64,000 nucleotides of DNA from Hirundichthys speculiger (taxonomy: Eukaryota; Chordata; Actinopteri; Beloniformes; Exocoetidae), in contig JAGFBZ010002257.1 in the NCBI GenBank assembly GCA_018398805.1, forward strand, positions 62,001 to 126,000. Direction: 5' to 3'. Position numbers and translations under genes: made by a program. Shown in pieces: positions 61,710 through 64,000 of this stretch (position 1 is the first letter of the stretch; every line of letters starts with the position of its first letter). The notes beneath the pieces are model-generated. The model ran no database searches, had not been told where the DNA came from, and saw nothing but the letters and a program-made list of their open reading frames with translations.

Positions 61710-64000
61710 TTAAGTTCACGTGTCGTGACAAACTGCAACTCAAGTGGGACAACATTATCATCCCCGCCCATAGGCATGTCTCGTCAACACAGCAGGTCTT
61801 CATGTCTCCTCATGGTATTACTACATAGCGTGGCTTTAACCAGCACTCATCTCTAATGCCAAGTCTTCTCTCAAGAGATCAGTCATGTTTTTTCCTCCCA
61901 TATGTCCAGTTTTGAAATTTCTGCTTGCATCCTAGTGTGTGAATTTAATGCTCACTCCCTCACTGCTCATCCAGACCTACTCATTTCACATCACATGGCG
62001 TTTCCGGGGGCCATTGGCGTGTTGCCTCTAATGAAGATGAGGGGCTGACACGAGGTTGTGTTGCTGCTGCACGTGAGGGAACTGGTGACTTCCAGCCGGA
62101 GATCAGTACAGCTGGGGACAAGTTGTTTCCAGAAACCATCCAGCTGCCTGAGAGCTCTGCTCTGTGGCAGACTTATTTTTCTGAGACATCGCGGTAAGAA
62201 ACTGAAGGGTCGAGGGACTGATTGATTGAACTCCTTCAGCCTTTCTGAAGGACCACAGACGAGCGTCTGACAAGATGAAAGGAGCAGAGAGCTTCTCCCA
62301 TTTGCATGATGGGAATGAAACAACCCTAAGGGTTCAGAAGGTCACAGACAATCCCTCCGTGCTGCTTTGGCTCATCAGGGAGCCCCCCCGAGAGGCTTGA
62401 CGGGCTGCTGAGTGTAAGCAGATGACATTTCTCAAAGTCACCTCTGCAAAGTCACTCCTCCATCCCTCTGGTGAAGCCGTCTGCCAGAACAAACCGTTCT
62501 TACTTGCACAAAATGATGCAAATTACAAATTATAGTTGAACTGAACAAATAACTATGAGTCAGTCATGCTGCCATCGTGTTAATAACGTGGCTCCAGCCT
62601 TAAGCAGAGCAGTCAGGATAAAGTAAATGAGTCTCGGCAATCCTCCCTGGAACGAATGTATTAAATGTGCTCCTCCACCAATCTGCAGTAATCCATTCAA
62701 GGAGGCAGGAGTCTTCCTCATCCAGAAGTATGGATCTCCATCCGCAGGAATGTGGCTGTGACTTAACTGAATTACATCAGTTTGTTACACCGATTTATAA
62801 ATAAACACAATACTGTCCAAAATCTTTCAGAGCATATTTGCACCAAAGGATCCAAATATGTTAAAAAAAAAAAAAAAACACCAGGTCACCACGTACAAAA
62901 GATTTTTTTTGCTTTAAAAATTACAGAAATTAATGATCAGTTAACAAAAAGTTACTGTTGATGACCTTCGACCCTCCTCGGGCCTGGGACCAGCGCTATG
63001 AGGGGGCGGGGCGAGCTCTGCCCGCTCATAAAGACCTGCATCTCCTCGCGTTGAACACCAGAGGACAAGTGGAAAACAAGCGCCAACATCCAGACTTCCA
63101 GGTTGAAGCCTGGAAACGACAGAAAAATCCAGTTCCTTGACTGACCACTAGGTGGCTGGTTCCCAGAACACAGCCGGTCCCCCTGATGCTGCAGCTGAAA
63201 CAACATTAGACGTCTCTGCAGCTCCTCCAGGATGGCTCGGGCTGAGCCGGGAGCCACGGCAGGTCATTTCAGGACCGTTCCAAGCGGACGTATGCTGCCA
63301 TCATCCCATCACGGTGGGATGCTCGCCTGACTGCAACACGTCTGCATAGATGGATGGACTTGAGACGGCTGGAAACCAACTCTGCGAGTCTGACGTTTCT
63401 CCTGCGTCACTTGAAATGAGGATGTTTGGACAGATTTGATCAAAATTAAGGCAAAGTGATATTAATTAGGATCAGAAGTTGGCATTAGCTACGCAGGCCA
63501 AAACATGGTGGACTATAACTGACAGACGGTGGCGTGTATTATCCCAGATCCTTCCACCTGTTTCTGCTAAAAAACCAGCTTCAAAAGCGGTCTGGAGAAG
63601 ATCTATAGAGAGGGTTTGTCCAGTTGTTCTCATACAGTCTCTGGTGGAAATGACTCTACATCATGAACAAAGCAAAGAAACTGAAATGATTAAAAAAAAA
63701 ACCTGTTTCTGTTTAGTTTTTTAAAACTCAGTGCCATTAAACTGAACTTCCTTTGAGGTTTAGTTGAGCCAACGTCACTAGAAAATGCTTGAAAACGAGG
63801 CAGCAGGGAGGGAGAAACCCACTAACATGAAAGTCAGAAGATTAAAAATCTATCAGCATTTTCTTGAACTGGAGAGAACAGAACCTGATGTGCCCGAGAT
63901 TACGCTGGATGCTCATCAAAGATCTCACAAAGAAACACGCCAGCTTCATAATTAAGTTAAAGGGGGCAGCTGCAGAAATGTGTCATCTTTAAAAAAACGA
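61710..64000. other. peak1 intron, unassigned right edge
   Basis: No upstream peak1 exon recognised. The part at about 63200-63660 shares blocks with 34.8-35.2 kb. A-run at about 62862-62878. Confidence 0.45.

Overview
The window is nuclear DNA from a teleost fish. It shows spliced vertebrate genes with short GC-rich exons, large AT-rich introns, and a dense load of DNA transposons typical of ray-finned fish (many hAT elements with 8-bp target-site duplications, plus Tc1, piggyBac-like and pogo-like remnants) together with LINE 3' ends. No prokaryotic gene system, CRISPR array, rRNA gene or recognisable tRNA was found. The species cannot be named from this sequence.

Two protein-coding genes are supported, both on the minus strand. 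The first is syt12 (synaptotagmin-12), complete in coding sequence: seven coding exons run from the ATG at 21289-21291 down to the stop at 6817-6819. They join in phase, with consensus splice sites, into 429 codons. A splice acceptor just upstream of the ATG shows at least one further 5' non-coding exon. The best candidate is the CpG-rich block at about 38.7-39.5 kb, which has a clean minus-strand donor at 39177-39182. The probable 3' UTR runs to about 5.3 kb.

The second gene is the 3' half of peak1 (PEAK1-family scaffold pseudokinase). Exon 59184-60004 carries the PTB-binding NPLY motif and the start of the dimerisation/pseudokinase region. The last coding exon, 49535-50908, carries the rest of the pseudokinase and an unusual Gln/Pro-rich C-terminal tail. 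The large N-terminal exons lie beyond the right edge.

Layout: 0-5 kb is transposon and telomere-like repeat sequence. 5.3-21.3 kb is the syt12 coding body, its introns filled with hAT and LINE insertions. 21.3-39.2 kb is the putative first intron of syt12, with a Tc1 pseudogene split by a hAT, a 2.7-kb segment bounded by 62-bp inverted repeats, and a duplicated pogo-like element. 39-49.5 kb is intergenic, with several hATs and a roughly 40-copy 22-bp minisatellite whose every unit holds a CRE-like core. 49.5-64 kb is the 3' part of peak1, its large intron holding four stacked hAT insertions and its next intron a piggyBac-like remnant.

The two genes are both signalling or trafficking proteins, but nothing in the sequence shows that they work together. 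The most unusual items are structural: the near-identical 62-bp inverted-repeat pair, the CRE-like minisatellite, a tandem hAT pair sharing one target-site duplication, MADF-domain remnants beside two different hATs, and the peak1 C-terminal repeat expansion. No complete new biological system was identified.
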